The notes below the pieces were generated by a model that worked only from the letters and a program-made list of their open reading frames with translations, was not told where the DNA came from and did not search any database. From positions 3,690,001-3,754,000 of the forward strand of contig NZ_CP116413.1 in the NCBI RefSeq assembly GCF_030064675.1: a stretch of 64,000 nt of DNA, written 5' to 3'. This document shows, in pieces, positions 50,087 to 58,660 of the stretch. Origin of the DNA: Crossiella sp. CA-258035 (lineage in GTDB: Bacteria; Actinomycetota; Actinomycetes; Mycobacteriales; Pseudonocardiaceae). Position 1 is the first letter of the stretch, and every line of letters begins with the position of its first letter. A program made the position numbers and the translations under genes.

Positions 50087-50458
50087 TTAGGCGCGTTCGG
50101 ACTTGCTGCGGAGGACGCAGAACTCGTTGCCCTCGGGGTCGGCGAGTACGGCCCAGCCGGTGCCGTCGGACTGCCGGTGGTCGGCGACGAAGGTGGCGCC
50201 GATCGCCAGCAGCCGGGCCACCTCCGCATCCCGCGTGGTCTCCGGGCGCAGGCACAGGTGGATGCGGTTCTTGGTCTGCTTGGGCTCTGGCACCTGGTTG
50301 AAGTACAGCACCGGGCCCTCGGCCAGCATGACCTGGGTCTCCGGCTCGCCCGGCTTGTCCTCCGGATGCAGTGGACGGCCGGTCACCTTGCTCCAGAACC
50401 GGGCCAGCTCATAGGCATCCGCACAGTCGATCGCCACGTTCTGCACCACCGAAACCAT
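50087..50458 (-). CDS. VOC-superfamily (glyoxalase-like) protein
   Basis: 123 residues. Pattern VVQNVAIDCADAYELARFWSKVTGRPL, then a C-terminal DHRQSDGTGWAVLADPEGNEFCVLR, is the common actinobacterial glyoxalase/bleomycin-resistance-like family. Role is unknown; it may not belong to the sugar operon, as 33 bp separate it from the cupin gene. ATG 50458. Confidence 0.88.
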   Translation of the reverse strand: MVSVVQNVAIDCADAYELARFWSKVTGRPLHPEDKPGEPETQVMLAEGPVLYFNQVPEPKQTKNRIHLCLRPETTRDAEVARLLAIGATFVADHRQSDGTGWAVLADPEGNEFCVLRSKSERA

Positions 50459-50491
50459 GCCCGTCAGCTTCCCTGACGCGCTGGGCAACCG

Positions 50492-51223
50492 CTAGTCGTG
50501 CGGGGAGACCCCGTCGGCCGGGAGGTGCACGTCGAGCCTGCCGCACATGCCGAACCGCTGGCTGTCGACCGGTGGCAGCGTGCGGATGTCGGCCTCCGCG
50601 AGGTGGCCGATGTCCCCGGCCCGCAGCCTGGCCAGCTGCTCGCCGGTGCGTTCGGCCGCGGCCAGCGCGCCGTCCCGCCAGCGCTGCTCCCAGTCGGCCA
50701 GCCGGTCCTGCTTCAGCCGGAGGGCGGCCCGGTAGAACTTGTCCAGGGCCGCGTGGTCGCCGGACTCGATCCGCTGGCGCAGCACCAGGAAACCTTCGAT
50801 CGCCAGGTCCCGCCGCCGCCGGGCCGCGGCCTCGTCGCTGGCGTAGGCGTGGGCGGGGTCGGCCAGCGCGGCGGCCCTGGCGTAGGCATCGGGGTTGGCG
50901 AGGGTGGGGGCGGGGAAGGTGAACACCGCGTCGCCGGCCTCGGGCAGGCCGGCGTTCTGCATGACTACCACGATCCGCAGGTCCGCGTCGTTGACCAGGC
51001 GGTGGATCGTGCCGGGGGTGAACCAGGTGACCGTCCCGGCGCGCAGGGGCAGCTCGGCGAACCCGCGCCGGGTCAGGGTCTGCACCCGGCCCTCGCCGCC
51101 GACCACGACGTAGCACTCCGAACAGGTCAGGTGCACGTGCGGGGAGCCGCCGCACACGCCGTCCGCGGTCGGCCAGTCGTAGACGCGCAACCCGGAGATG
51201 CCGGTCGCGCCGGGGAACGGCAT
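50492..51223 (-). CDS. Cupin-domain protein of a sugar-catabolic operon
   Basis: 243 residues from ATG 51223 (GTGs at 51226 and 51229 also fit). Cupin metal site HVH...E (GSPHVHLTCSECYVVVGGEG) and a later His in WFTPGTIHRLVND. A helical C-terminal part of about 120 residues follows (LAIEGFLVLRQRIESGDHAALDKFYRAAL...). It overlaps the DUF6807 stop (TGATG) and is the last gene of the six-gene operon. Perhaps a sugar isomerase or sensor; not recognised beyond cupin. Confidence 0.8.
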   Translation of the reverse strand: MPFPGATGISGLRVYDWPTADGVCGGSPHVHLTCSECYVVVGGEGRVQTLTRRGFAELPLRAGTVTWFTPGTIHRLVNDADLRIVVVMQNAGLPEAGDAVFTFPAPTLANPDAYARAAALADPAHAYASDEAAARRRRDLAIEGFLVLRQRIESGDHAALDKFYRAALRLKQDRLADWEQRWRDGALAAAERTGEQLARLRAGDIGHLAEADIRTLPPVDSQRFGMCGRLDVHLPADGVSPHD

Positions 51224-52113
51224 CACCACGGGTGTCCCTCCACATAGGACTCCAGCCGGTCCCGGTCCCAGGCGCCGTCGGCCACGACCACCCGGTAGCG
51301 CAAGCTCAGCGTGGCCCCAGGGGCCAGCTCCACCGGGTCGAAGAAGGCGAAGGAGGGGTTGACCGCGGGGAACGGGGTGTTGCGCACGAACCAGTGGGTG
51401 GCCTTGTTGTCCGGGTGGTCCAGGAACAGCAGCGTCGAGCAGCGGTCCACCTCGTCGTGGCGGCCGACGTAGGCCAGCCAGCGCGCGGAGCGCCCCATCA
51501 TCTCCGGACCGCCGCCGCCGTCCGCGGCGATGACCTCCCCGTCGGTGAAGGCCCTGGGGCCGCGCCAGAACAGCCCGGTGTACCCGGCCATCGCCCGGCC
51601 CTGGGTGGTCGGACTGCCCAGCACCAGCCGCTCGCCCCGGATGTTGGTCAGCGTGGTGGCCACCTCCAGCGTCCAGGACGCGTCCGCGGCGTCGAGCACC
51701 GCCAGCTCGCGCACCTCGTCCACCCAGTGCTCGCCTGCCTCGGTGTGCCAGGACAGCCGCTCGGTGAACCCGATCCGCTCCGGGCCGCGCTCGGTGACGA
51801 TGAGCTGCTCGTGCCGCATGGCGCCGACGTTGGGCAGGGCCACGTAGTCCTGGCCGTGCACGTAGGTGACGCCGCCCCAGAAGTTCTGCCCGGAGACATC
51901 CGTCGCGGTCATCGCGATGCCCTTGTGCCAGCGGTGGTCGTGCGGCCGGTAGGCGGTCACCACGTCACCGGCCAGGGTGCGCACCGGGTGCAGGTACGGC
52001 TTCGGGCCCTCGAACGGCGGCATGGACGGGCGGAAGACGTACTCGAAGAGCTCGACCTCGCCCGCGCTGACCGCGAGCCGGTCCTCGGCCAGCCGGGTGA
52101 TCGCCAGTGTCAT
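51223..52113 (-). CDS. DUF6807 (PmoA family) protein
   Basis: 296 residues from ATG 52113, which overlaps the oxidoreductase stop (ATGA); ATG 52119 is an alternative. Conserved blocks PKPYLHPVRTLAGDVVT, HDHRWHKGIAMTATDVSGQNFWGG and THWFVRNTPFPAVNPSFAFF. The His-rich HDHRWHKG is probably a binding or active site. The family is often beside Gfo/Idh/MocA oxidoreductases in sugar operons, as here, but its reaction is not established to my knowledge; the name PmoA is historical. Confidence 0.88.
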   Translation of the reverse strand: MTLAITRLAEDRLAVSAGEVELFEYVFRPSMPPFEGPKPYLHPVRTLAGDVVTAYRPHDHRWHKGIAMTATDVSGQNFWGGVTYVHGQDYVALPNVGAMRHEQLIVTERGPERIGFTERLSWHTEAGEHWVDEVRELAVLDAADASWTLEVATTLTNIRGERLVLGSPTTQGRAMAGYTGLFWRGPRAFTDGEVIAADGGGGPEMMGRSARWLAYVGRHDEVDRCSTLLFLDHPDNKATHWFVRNTPFPAVNPSFAFFDPVELAPGATLSLRYRVVVADGAWDRDRLESYVEGHPW

Positions 52114-53192
52114 CGCCATGGCGCGCCGACCCCTTCCATGGTGGTGTAGAACGGGTTGTCCGGACCGATCTCGCCGCGGCGCACGGGCGCCCCGGTGAAG
52201 GCCGAGGCGTACAGCGCCGCGACGAACTCCATGGTGTGCCTGGACTCGGCCAGCGTGACCGGCGGCGGCTCACCCCGGTCCAGCGCGTCGTGGAAGGCCT
52301 CGATCTGGCAGCCGTGACCGCTGGCCACCGCGGAGCGCTCCCGCTGCCAGCGCGGCAGGACCTCCTCGTGGCCGGGGGCCGGGGTCACCGTCCAGTCCGC
52401 GTCGGTGTAGCCGTAGAGGTGCTTGACCTCCACCGTGGCGCGCTCGTAGTCGAAGCGCAGCGCCGAGGTCTGCCTCGGCGAGACCACCGAGTTGACCACG
52501 GTGGCCACCGCGCCACTCGCGAAGCTGACCAGCGCCAGCGAGACGTCCTCGGTCTGCACGTCGCGGGCCTGCCGGGCGGCCAGCGCGCGGACCTCCTGCC
52601 ACGGGCCCAGCACGGAGAGCAGCAGGTCGAACTGGTGGATGCCGTGGCCCATGGTGGGCCCGCCGCCCTCGGTGTCCCAGGAACCCCGCCAGGGCACCGC
52701 GAAGTAGGCGTCGTCGCGGTACCACAGCGTGTCGCAGGTGGCCACCAGCGGCTTGCCCAGCTCACCGGCCGCGGTCATCCGCCGCAGCCGCACCGCGGCC
52801 GGGCCGAACCGGTGCTGGAACACCGTGGCCACGTGCGCGCTCGACGCGGCCTCGCCCGCGATCAGCGCGTCCATCTCGGCGAGGGAGAGCGCGGGCGGTT
52901 TCTCCACCAGCACGGTGACCCCGGCGGCCAGGGCCTCCAGCGCCAGCGGGGTGTGGTGCTGGGGCGGGGTGCACAGGTGCAGCACGTCCACCGCCTCCTC
53001 GGCCAGCAGCCTGCCCAGGCTGTCGTAGCTGCGCGGCGCGCCCCACTGGGTGGCGAACTCGCGGGCGCGGGCGGCGTCCACGTCGGCCACCGCGACCAGG
53101 GTGGCCCGGTCCCCGGCGGCGCGCAGGGCGGCGGCGTGCGCGGCCGCGATCCCGCCGGTGCCCGCGATCGCGGTGCGGTGCGGGCGGCTCAT
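52110..53192 (-). CDS. Gfo/Idh/MocA-family sugar oxidoreductase
   Basis: 360 residues. N-terminal Rossmann fold (TAIAGTGGIAAAHAAALRA) binding NAD(P), the EKPPALS motif whose Lys is typical of the family, and C-terminal beta-sheet domain with GHGIHQFDLLLSVLG (catalytic His candidate). It oxidises or reduces an imported sugar or cyclitol. ATG 53192 overlaps the stop of the binding-protein gene (ATGA). Confidence 0.9.
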   Translation of the reverse strand: MSRPHRTAIAGTGGIAAAHAAALRAAGDRATLVAVADVDAARAREFATQWGAPRSYDSLGRLLAEEAVDVLHLCTPPQHHTPLALEALAAGVTVLVEKPPALSLAEMDALIAGEAASSAHVATVFQHRFGPAAVRLRRMTAAGELGKPLVATCDTLWYRDDAYFAVPWRGSWDTEGGGPTMGHGIHQFDLLLSVLGPWQEVRALAARQARDVQTEDVSLALVSFASGAVATVVNSVVSPRQTSALRFDYERATVEVKHLYGYTDADWTVTPAPGHEEVLPRWQRERSAVASGHGCQIEAFHDALDRGEPPPVTLAESRHTMEFVAALYASAFTGAPVRRGEIGPDNPFYTTMEGVGAPWR

Positions 53193-54499
53193 CTGGCCGC
53201 GTCCACTTCGGACTGGAGCTCGGTGATGAACGCGGTCGCGGTCTGCTCGGGGGTGGCCCGGCCGAAGAGCACGTTCTCGGTGTGCCGCTTGAGGATCGCG
53301 TCCAGCGTGCTGGCCCCGTTGGGGGTGATCCGCGGCGGGTCGCTGACCGGCAGCTTGTCCAGGTACTCCGCGGCGGCCCGGTCGGTCTCGGTCAGCTTGT
53401 CCGTGATCACCGCGCGGATCCGCTGGTTGGCGGGCACCCCGCGTTCGGTGAGCAGCACCTTCGCCGCCTCCTCGTCGTTTGCCAGGAAGTTGACGAACGC
53501 GGCCGCCTCGGCCGGGTGCTTCGAGCGGGCGGAGACCGACCAGAACATGGACGGCTTGTAGTAGGCGGCCGGGGCCTTCAGTCCTGCCTCGCCGGGCAGC
53601 CGGAGCAGCTTGAGCTTGGCGCCGCTGGCCGCGCTCAGCGCGGTCAGCTGGGTGTTCCACCAGGCGCCGAAGGCCGCGGTGCGGGTCGCGGTCGCGGACT
53701 GGGGCAGCCCGGCGGAGGCCTTCTCCACGGTGACCGGCGGCGGCGGCGCGATCCCGGTGCGGGCCATGTCGAGCAGGTAGGCCCAGTACCCGGTGAGCAC
53801 CTTCGGCGGGATGACCACGTTGCCCTTGTCGTCGAAGAGCGCCGCGCCGGCCTGGCGGGCCCAGATGGTCAGGCCGCCGCCGTCGTTGAAGCCCCAGGAC
53901 TGCACGCCCCATGCCTTGCCGCCGGTGGCCTTGGACACCTGCTCGCCGGCCGCGCGCAGGTCCGCCCAGGTCCACTTGGTGTCATCGGGCAGCGGCACGC
54001 CGTGCTGGGCCAGCATGTCGGTGTTGACCACGAAGCTGTACGCGCTGAGCCCGATGGGGAGTCCGTACTGCTTGCCCTGGATCGCGCCGGTGGCCAGCGC
54101 CTTGGCGTCGAAACCCTCGGTGCTCAGGTGCTTCCCGGCCTCGTTGAGGTCCAGCAGCGCGCCGCGCTCGGCGTAGGAGGACAGGTACAGCTCGTCCATC
54201 TGGATGATGTCGGGCGAGTCGTTGGCGGCCATGGTGGTGGCCAGGCTGTCCCAGTAGCCGTTCCACTCCTTGAACTCCCCGCGCACGGTGATGTTCGGGT
54301 GCTTGCGCTGGAACTGCTCGATCACCTGCTGGGTGCGCTTGTGCCGGTCGTCCGCGCCCCACCAGGTGAAGCGCAGGGTCACCGGATCCTTGGACAGCTC
54401 CTGGCCCGCGCCGGCGCCGCCGGAGCAGGCCACCAGCAGGGTTGCGGTCAGCAACAGCAGCACCGCCCTGGTGGCGCGGCTCTTGGTCCTGATGGGCAT
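53189..54499 (-). CDS. ABC transporter sugar-binding lipoprotein
   Basis: 436 residues, lipobox LLVACSGG. Family 1 binding protein: VTLRFTWWGADDRHKRTQQVIEQFQRKHPNITV, SPDIIQMDELYLSSYAERGALLDL. Third gene of the operon, after two permeases; RBS AAAGGA before ATG 54499. Ligand unknown, likely a modified hexose or uronate-type sugar handled by the oxidoreductase and DUF6807 proteins. Confidence 0.9.
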   Translation of the reverse strand: MPIRTKSRATRAVLLLLTATLLVACSGGAGAGQELSKDPVTLRFTWWGADDRHKRTQQVIEQFQRKHPNITVRGEFKEWNGYWDSLATTMAANDSPDIIQMDELYLSSYAERGALLDLNEAGKHLSTEGFDAKALATGAIQGKQYGLPIGLSAYSFVVNTDMLAQHGVPLPDDTKWTWADLRAAGEQVSKATGGKAWGVQSWGFNDGGGLTIWARQAGAALFDDKGNVVIPPKVLTGYWAYLLDMARTGIAPPPPVTVEKASAGLPQSATATRTAAFGAWWNTQLTALSAASGAKLKLLRLPGEAGLKAPAAYYKPSMFWSVSARSKHPAEAAAFVNFLANDEEAAKVLLTERGVPANQRIRAVITDKLTETDRAAAEYLDKLPVSDPPRITPNGASTLDAILKRHTENVLFGRATPEQTATAFITELQSEVDAAR

Positions 54500-54519
54500 G
54501 GCGGATAGGTCCTTTCCGG

Positions 54520-55362
54520 CTACTTGCCGCCGGTCGTGGCGATGCCGCGGACGAGGTAGCGCTGTCCGAGCAGGAAGGCCAGGAAGATCGGCAGCAGGGA
54601 CACCACGTTCATCGCGAACAGCGAGCCCCATGAGGTCGAGACGGTGGCGTCGATGAACGTGCGCAGGGCGACCGGCACGGTGTACATCTCCGGGTCCGTC
54701 AGGTAGATCAGCTGGCTGAAGAAGTCGTTCCAGGTCCAGATGAAGGTGAAGATCGTGGTGGTGGCCAGCGCGGGGGTCATCAGCGGCAGCATGATCCGCA
54801 GGAAGATGCGGGGGTGGCCGCAGCCGTCGATGCGCGCCGCCTCGTCCAGCTCCCGCGGCAGCCCCCTGATGAACTGCACCATCAGGAAGACGAAGAAGGC
54901 GTCCGTGGCAAGGAGCTTGGGCACCACCAGCGGCAGGAACGTGTTCACCCAGCCCAGCTGCGAGAACAGGATGTACTGCGGCACGATGATCACGTGGATG
55001 GGCAGCATGATCGTGCCGAGCATGAGGCCGAACCACCACCGCTTGCCGCTGAACTCCAAGCGGGCGAAGGCGTAGGCGGCCATCGAGCAGGACACCAGGT
55101 TGCCGATCACGCAGCCCAGCACCACGATCGCGGAGTTGATCAGGTAGTGCCCGAACGGGGAGGCCAGCGCGCCCCAGCCGGCCACGTAGTTGTCGGTGCG
55201 CAGGGTGTCCAGCACCAGGCCGGGGCTGCGGAAGATCTCGTCGTCCGGCCGCAGTGAGCTGACCACCATCCACAGCACCGGGTACAGCATCACGAACCCG
55301 AGCAGCAGCAGGCCGATGTGCTTGGCCGGCGCGGAGATCCGTCGCCTGAGGTCAGTCGTCAT
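54520..55362 (-). CDS. ABC transporter permease, MalG type
   Basis: 280 residues, six membrane segments, EAA loop ELDEAARIDGCGHPRIFLRIMLP. ATG 55362 overlaps the upstream permease by 11 bp. Confidence 0.9.
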   Translation of the reverse strand: MTTDLRRRISAPAKHIGLLLLGFVMLYPVLWMVVSSLRPDDEIFRSPGLVLDTLRTDNYVAGWGALASPFGHYLINSAIVVLGCVIGNLVSCSMAAYAFARLEFSGKRWWFGLMLGTIMLPIHVIIVPQYILFSQLGWVNTFLPLVVPKLLATDAFFVFLMVQFIRGLPRELDEAARIDGCGHPRIFLRIMLPLMTPALATTTIFTFIWTWNDFFSQLIYLTDPEMYTVPVALRTFIDATVSTSWGSLFAMNVVSLLPIFLAFLLGQRYLVRGIATTGGK

Positions 55363-56272
55363 AGAACACCCAGTACTTCGCGGCCCAGAAGTTGACGAAG
55401 GTGAACGCGGCGATGATCAGCAGCAGGAACCAGGCCAGCGCCGAGGCGTAGCCCATGTCGAACCGGCTGAAACCCTGCTGGTACAGGTAGAGCGTGTAGA
55501 ACATGGTCGAGTCCGACGGACCGCCGGTGCCCCCGGAGACCACGAACGCCTGGGTGAAGGACTGGAAGGCGTGGATGATCTGCAGCACCAGGTTGAAGAA
55601 GACGATGGGGGACAGCAGCGGGAAGGTGATGTGCCGGAACCGCGACCACCTGCCCACCCCGTCGATGGCGGCGGCCTCGTAGTACATGGCCGGGATCTGC
55701 CGCAGCCCGGCCAGGAAGATGATCATCGGTGCGCCGAAGGTCCACACGTTGAGCACGATGAGGGTGGACAGTGCGGTGTCCGGGTCGGAGATCCAGCCCT
55801 TGCCCTGCACGCCGAAGAGCGCGAGCACCCGGTTGACCAGGCCGTCGGCGCCGAAGATCTGCGTCCACAGCACCGCGATCGCCACGCTGGAGCCCAGCAG
55901 CGAGGGCAGGTAGAACGCCGAGCGGTAGAACGCGAGCCCGCGCATCCCCCGGTCCAGCAGCATGGCCACCCCCAGTGCGAAGGCCAGCTGCAACGGCACC
56001 GAGACCAGCACGTAGGTGAGGGTCACCCGCAGCGCGTTGTGCAGCCGCTCGTCGGTGAGGATGCGCGCGAAGTTGTCCAGGCCGATGAACCTCGGCGGCT
56101 GGATCAGGTTGTACTTGGTGAAACCGAGGCCGAAGGAGGCCAGCACCGGCCCGACCGTGATCACGGCCAGGCCGAGGAACCAGGGCGCCAGGAACCAGAA
56201 CGCGGCCTTGTTGTCCCGCTTGCGGGCGGGGCCGCCGTGGCGCAACCGGCGCAGCTCGTCGAGGGCACTCAC
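55352..56272 (-). CDS. ABC transporter permease, MalF type
   Basis: 306 residues, six membrane segments (first WFLAPWFLGLAVITVGPVLASFGLGF), EAA loop MYYEAAAIDGVGRWSRFRHITFP. GTG 56272 after GAGGAGGG. First gene of the operon; the palindrome at 56310 lies 38 bp upstream. Confidence 0.9.
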   Translation of the reverse strand: MSALDELRRLRHGGPARKRDNKAAFWFLAPWFLGLAVITVGPVLASFGLGFTKYNLIQPPRFIGLDNFARILTDERLHNALRVTLTYVLVSVPLQLAFALGVAMLLDRGMRGLAFYRSAFYLPSLLGSSVAIAVLWTQIFGADGLVNRVLALFGVQGKGWISDPDTALSTLIVLNVWTFGAPMIIFLAGLRQIPAMYYEAAAIDGVGRWSRFRHITFPLLSPIVFFNLVLQIIHAFQSFTQAFVVSGGTGGPSDSTMFYTLYLYQQGFSRFDMGYASALAWFLLLIIAAFTFVNFWAAKYWVFYDD

Positions 56273-56309
56273 GGCCTGGGAACCCTCCTCACCGCTCTGT
56301 GGATCAGGT

Positions 56310-56327
56310 CTGGAAAACGCTTTCCAG
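56310..56327. promoter_or_regulatory. LacI-type operator of the transporter operon
   Basis: CTGGAAAACGCTTTCCAG, near-perfect 18-bp palindrome with a central CG and one mismatched pair. Distinct from the CebR box and from the TTCGA operators; the matching regulator is not obvious in the window. Confidence 0.75.
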
Positions 56328-56488
56328 AGTTGCACCGGGCTACTGGAGGAGTCAAGACAGTCCGCCTCGGGGAGTCGGGATCGCGTGGTTTTTTGGTGCT
56401 GTCGCGCAGGTTCAGCCGTCCGTTGATGGTCAGGTATGTCGCGGGTCCGGCGATCATGGCCGCTGGTCTCCCGGTCTGGCAACGAATG

Positions 56489-56506
56489 GTCGAATTCGAA
56501 TCGAAT
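56489..56506. promoter_or_regulatory. TTCGA-rich operator before the SnoaL-like gene
   Basis: GTCGAATTCGAATCGAAT; the last 13 bases (56494-56506) are the exact reverse complement of 48748-48760. Confidence 0.7.
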
Positions 56507-56651
56507 CGGCGGGTATCCGCGCGGTGACGTCTCCGGCGCGCAGCGTCAATTGGTGATCTCCTTGCCCTGCGCTGTCTTCGCCCTGTCCGGGCGCTACCTC
56601 GCAGCTCCGAGAGTGGTGTCAATCCCACTGACGGGCGAAGAGGAGAGCACG

Positions 56652-57179
56652 ATGAGTGTCAACAACGGGGTCCGGATCGTCGCGGCGGCCGCCGCCCTGC
56701 TCGCCATCACGGCGGTGCCCGCCACCGCGGCGACCAGCGCTGCCGCGGCACCGCCGGTCGCCGCGACCGGACTGAGTGTCGACCTGGGCCTGCACCTGGG
56801 CGGCAAGCCGAGCCAGCAACAGATCGCCGCGCTGTTCCAGCAGTGGAACGCGGCGCTGGCCACCGGTCAGCCGACCGTGGTGGCCGACCTGTACACCCCG
56901 GGCGCGGTGCTGCTGCCCACCCTGTCCAACGAGGTGCGCACCAGCAGGGCCGCCATCCTGGACTACTTCAAGTCCTTCCTGGCCAAGGGACCCAGCGGGC
57001 GGATCCTCAGCTCCACGGTCACCGTGCTGGACCGCGACACCGCGATGAACAACGGCACCTACCTGTTCACCTTCAAGGACGGCTCCACCGCGCAGGCCCG
57101 GTTCACCTACGTCTACGAGAAGGTCGGCGGCCGCTGGCTGATCGCCGCGCACCACTCCTCGGCCATGCCGGAGAAGTAA
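56652..57179 (+). CDS. Secreted SnoaL-like (SgcJ/EcaC family) protein
   Basis: 175 residues with a signal peptide (RIVAAAAALLAITAVPATAATSAAAA). The cone-shaped NTF2-like fold is seen in QQQIAALFQQWNAALATGQPTVVADLYTPGAVLLPTLSNEVRTSRAAILDYFKSFL and FTYVYEKVGGRWLIAAHHSS. Family members are varied in function. Its promoter carries a pectin-type operator and it stands alone ahead of a strong terminator, so it may be a secreted accessory protein of sugar use (inference). ATG 56652 follows GAAGAGGAG. Confidence 0.85.
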   Translation: MSVNNGVRIVAAAAALLAITAVPATAATSAAAAPPVAATGLSVDLGLHLGGKPSQQQIAALFQQWNAALATGQPTVVADLYTPGAVLLPTLSNEVRTSRAAILDYFKSFLAKGPSGRILSSTVTVLDRDTAMNNGTYLFTFKDGSTAQARFTYVYEKVGGRWLIAAHHSSAMPEK

Positions 57180-57213
57180 CCGTTCGACGGCCATCGTCGA
57201 ATATCGTCGAATC

Positions 57214-57246
57214 GCGGATTCGGCCGGGACGTCCGGCCGAATCCGC
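57214..57246 (+). terminator. Terminator of the SnoaL-like gene
   Basis: 14-bp perfect inverted repeat GCGGATTCGGCCGG (57214-57227) and its complement (57233-57246) with loop GACGT. Confidence 0.85.
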
Positions 57247-57325
57247 TCGATCAGGTAGCAAAGTTTCCGGAAAGTCGTGGCCAGTGCGGTGTTGACGTGG
57301 TCGCGGGGTGGCCGTAGCTTTCGCG

Positions 57326-57346
57326 GTCGAAGCGCTTCGATTCGAT
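57326..57346. promoter_or_regulatory. Operator of the transporter-GH31 operon
   Basis: The perfect palindrome TCGAAGCGCTTCGA (57327-57340) runs into TTCGATTCGAT (57336-57346), combining a CebR-like AGCGCT centre with the TTCGATTCGA motif. It is 31 bp before ATG 57377. GTCGAAT also occurs at 57196 and 57206. Confidence 0.7.
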
Positions 57347-57376
57347 GCTGAGTCACCGTTTTCCTGGAGGACATCG

Positions 57377-58660
57377 ATGTTCCGGCGAGTGCGGATCGTG
57401 GCGCTGAGCGCCTTGCTGTTGGTGGCCGCCGGCTGTGGTGGCTCCGGGGACTCGGATGCGAACACCCTGGAGGTCTGGCACTACGAGGCGCCCAACAGCG
57501 CCATGGGCATCGCCTGGCAGCAGGCGATCAAGGAGTTCGAGGCCAGTCATCCCGGGGTGCAGGTCCGCTTCCAGGAGAAGGGTTTCGAGCAGATCCAGAA
57601 GACCGCGCCGATGGTGCTCAACTCCCGTGAGGCGCCGGATGTGCTGGAGTACAACAAGGGCAACGCCACCACGGGCCTGCTCTCCCGGCAGGGCCTGCTG
57701 ACCGACCTCAGCGAGGAAGCCGGGAAACGCGGCTGGGACAAGCTGCTCGCCCCCGGCCTGCAGACCACCGCGAAGTACGACGAGCGCGGCGTGATGGGCT
57801 CCGGCAAGTGGTTCGGCGTGCCGAACTACGCCGAGTACGTCACCGTCTACTACAACCAGGACGCCTTCCGGCAGCGCGGGATCGCGGTGCCGACCACCCT
57901 GGCCGAACTCACCGCGGCGATGGACACCTTCGTCGCCGCGGGGGTGACCCCGCTGGCGGTGGGCGGCGCGGAGTACCCGGCCCAGCACATCCTCTACCAG
58001 CTCGCGCTGAGCAAGGCCGACCGCGGCTGGGTGGACCGCTTCCAGCGCTACACCGGCCCGGTCGACTTCCACGACGCCGCCTGGAGCCACGCCGCGGAGA
58101 CCTTCGCCGAGTGGGTGCGCAAGGGATACCTCAAGGGCACCGCGGCCGGGGTCAAGGCCGAGGACATGGGCGCGGCCTTCACCCGCGGCGAGCACCCGAT
58201 CATGATCTCCGGCAGCTGGTGGCACGGCAGGCTGGCCAAGGAGATCACCGGCTTCCAGTGGAGCACCTTCCGCTGGCCCGGCAACAAGCTCAGCGCCGGC
58301 TCGGCAGGCAACCACTGGGTGGTGCCGCAGGGCTCGAAGAACAAGCAGTTGGCCTACGACTTCATCGACATCACCATGCGCAAGGGCATCCAGAACAAGC
58401 TCGCCGAGTCGGGCGCCATCGCGGTGGCCGCCGACCCCGCGCCTGCCACCGACGCGCGCACCAAGGTGCTCAACGAGGACTTCGCCGCGCTGGTGCAGGG
58501 AGACGGGCTCGCCTTCTACCCCGACTGGCCCGCGCCCGGCTACTACGACGCCATGGTCTCCGGCACCCAGAAGCTGATCACCGGGGCCGCGCCGCCGCAC
58601 CAGGTGCTGACCGAGCTGGCCAAGCCGTACCAGGAAAACCTGGCCACGGTCGGCAGATGA
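57377..58660 (+). CDS. ABC transporter oligosaccharide-binding lipoprotein
   Basis: 427 residues, lipobox LLVAAGCGGS. Family 1 fold (LEVWHYEAPNSAMGIAWQQAIKEFEASHPGVQV; IMISGSWWHGRLAKEI). First gene of the operon leading into GH31; RBS CTGGAGG before ATG 57377. The ligand is probably an alpha-xylosylated oligosaccharide, inferred from the GH31. Confidence 0.9.
   Translation: MFRRVRIVALSALLLVAAGCGGSGDSDANTLEVWHYEAPNSAMGIAWQQAIKEFEASHPGVQVRFQEKGFEQIQKTAPMVLNSREAPDVLEYNKGNATTGLLSRQGLLTDLSEEAGKRGWDKLLAPGLQTTAKYDERGVMGSGKWFGVPNYAEYVTVYYNQDAFRQRGIAVPTTLAELTAAMDTFVAAGVTPLAVGGAEYPAQHILYQLALSKADRGWVDRFQRYTGPVDFHDAAWSHAAETFAEWVRKGYLKGTAAGVKAEDMGAAFTRGEHPIMISGSWWHGRLAKEITGFQWSTFRWPGNKLSAGSAGNHWVVPQGSKNKQLAYDFIDITMRKGIQNKLAESGAIAVAADPAPATDARTKVLNEDFAALVQGDGLAFYPDWPAPGYYDAMVSGTQKLITGAAPPHQVLTELAKPYQENLATVGR

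Larger units (their letters stand above)
56273..56651. other. 379-bp divergent regulatory region with two different operators
   Basis: No gene seen. It holds the palindrome at 56310-56327 near the transporter operon and the TTCGA-rich site at 56489-56506 on the side of the SnoaL-like gene, 145 bp before its start. Confidence 0.7.

Noticed and set aside
56310-56327. CebR box before the transporter operon
   Set aside because: The sequence CTGGAAAACGCTTTCCAG differs from TGGGAGCGCTCCCA in the arms and in length; it is a LacI-type site but another class.
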